DNA of 6,335 nucleotides from Synergistaceae bacterium (lineage in GTDB: Bacteria; Synergistota; Synergistia; Synergistales; Synergistaceae): assembly GCA_028702015.1 (NCBI GenBank), contig JAQVPO010000075.1:1-6335 (forward strand), given 5' to 3'. Both the position numbers and the translations under genes were made by a program. The notes under the pieces are model-generated. The model ran no database searches, was not told the origin of the DNA, and saw only the letters and a program-made list of their open reading frames with translations. Shown here one piece after another: positions 5,418-6,335 of this stretch (its first letter is position 1; the number at the start of each line of letters is the position of its first letter).

Positions 5418-6335
5418 ATGAAAGCTGTGCAGATAGGCTGTGGATTAGTAGGAAGTATTATTGCAAATGACATGAGCAGCAGCGGTTTTGACGTGACAGT
5501 GGCAGATATGAACGAAAAAGTTCTTAATAACCTTAGGTCTAACAACCCCAAATTGGATGTTATCGTTGCATCCTGTACAGATGAAGAAAGCCTCCCCAAA
5601 ATCCTGAAGGATGCAGATATAGTTACAGCAGGAGTCCCTGGGAAATTGGGACACAAAATGATGGAGACTGTTATCAGATCAGGTAAAAATCTATGCGATA
5701 TTTCCTTCATGCCGGAGGATTTCGAAGAGCTGGACGGGCTTGCTAAAGAATATGATGTAACTGTTATTCCTGATATCGGGGTAGCCCCTGGAATGTCTAA
5801 TTTTCTGGTAGGCAGAGGCGCCGCCCTGCTTGACGAAGTAGAAAATGCAGTAATCTATGTAGGCGGTATTCCGCATAAGGCTGTCCCCCCCTTCAATTAC
5901 CAGATCACATGGTCTGCCGCTGACGTTATTGAAGAATACACAAGGCCGGCACGCTACATCACCAATTACCAGCCTGATGTCATTGAGGCAATGGGGGACC
6001 TTAACGAAAAGGAATTTCCAAGCGTTGGCAGGCTTGAAACATTTATAACGGATGGGCTGCGTTCTCTTATGAAGAATGTTAAGGCCAGGAATATGCAGGA
6101 AAGGACAATGCGCTGGCCCGGACATGTAGAGCAGATGAGAATACTCCGTGACATGGGGCTCTTTGACGAAGAGAAGCGCATGCTTGGAGGATTTGAAGTA
6201 GTACCGCGCGATATAGCCTGTGATCTCCTCTTCCCCATGTGGAAAATGGATCCGGAAAAAGGCGACAGGGATCTTACTGTGATGCAGATCGAAGTCTCCG
6301 GATATAAGGAGCATGATTTTATCACCTATACCTGG
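5418..6335 (+). CDS. Saccharopine dehydrogenase family oxidoreductase, lysine 6-dehydrogenase-like; 3' end missing
   Basis: The frame is open from the ATG at 5418 to the right edge: 306 codons, all in frame. An AGAGAGGTG ribosome site lies 7 nt upstream. The N-terminus is a Rossmann fold with GCGLVG at 7-12 (GxGxxG) and Asp30 ending the second strand (VTVAD), which favours NAD over NADP. The catalytic region includes IPDIGVAPGMSN at 117-128, then DEVENAVIYVGGIP (139-152), PPFNYQITWSAADVIEEYT (157-175), and RWPGHVEQMRIL at 232-243. From memory this order closely matches lysine 6-dehydrogenase of Geobacillus type, which oxidises the lysine side-chain amine to give a semialdehyde that cyclises. 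Family members are just under 400 residues, so perhaps 70-90 residues are missing. Saccharopine reductase or another amino-acid or polyamine dehydrogenase of this superfamily cannot be excluded. The family is firm; the substrate is tentative. It is divergent from an Lrp/AsnC gene, consistent with amino-acid-controlled expression. Confidence 0.82.
   Translation, partial: MKAVQIGCGLVGSIIANDMSSSGFDVTVADMNEKVLNNLRSNNPKLDVIVASCTDEESLPKILKDADIVTAGVPGKLGHKMMETVIRSGKNLCDISFMPEDFEELDGLAKEYDVTVIPDIGVAPGMSNFLVGRGAALLDEVENAVIYVGGIPHKAVPPFNYQITWSAADVIEEYTRPARYITNYQPDVIEAMGDLNEKEFPSVGRLETFITDGLRSLMKNVKARNMQERTMRWPGHVEQMRILRDMGLFDEEKRMLGGFEVVPRDIACDLLFPMWKMDPEKGDRDLTVMQIEVSGYKEHDFITYTW

Noticed and set aside
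5270..6325. Three long minus-strand open frames (5270-5710, 5691-6314, 5966-6325)
   Set aside because: They lie mostly antisense to the dehydrogenase gene, whose plus-strand frame has clear Rossmann and family motifs; the translated minus-strand frames have none.

Overview
The window reads as one bacterial chromosomal segment of moderate-to-low GC, with tightly packed genes and AT-rich control regions. TRAP-type transport, a secreted partner protein, and amino-acid-oriented genes (an Lrp regulator and a lysine/saccharopine dehydrogenase relative) would suit an anaerobic amino-acid fermenter. From memory, the gene set resembles Synergistota or related anaerobes. That placement is inference only; no rRNA or other marker gene is present.

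Positions 1-1985 (minus strand) hold a three-gene transport operon. In transcription order it encodes a signal-peptide-bearing protein of unknown function (183 aa, DUF6305-like from memory), a DctM-like large TRAP permease (428 aa), and a small hydrophobic protein cut by the left edge. No DctP-type binding protein and no recognisable DctQ are visible, so this may be a non-standard TRAP-like system. Positions 1986-2199 are its control region. A perfect TATAAT has no good -35 but lies just downstream of an inverted repeat centred near -45, the layout expected of an activated promoter.

Positions 2200-4178 (minus strand) hold a two-component system: a polytopic membrane histidine kinase (GTG start), then a response regulator with a CitB/DcuR-like C-terminal helix-turn-helix. 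They are 2 nt apart and read toward the transport operon, so the pair probably controls it. A promoter with a perfect TATAAT lies just upstream of the kinase.

Positions 4179-4689 contain no intact gene. A 51-codon open stretch on the plus strand (4285-4440) has no start codon, looks coding, and ends like the cytoplasmic tail of a membrane protein. It is best read as the 3' remnant of a lost gene.

Positions 4690-6335 hold a divergent pair: an Lrp/AsnC regulator (minus strand) and a saccharopine-dehydrogenase-family oxidoreductase (plus strand, cut by the right edge) whose motifs most resemble lysine 6-dehydrogenase. The 239-bp AT-rich gap between them carries ACTG/CAGT repeats that are candidate operators. 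The simplest model is a local amino-acid-responsive regulator controlling an amino-acid dehydrogenase.
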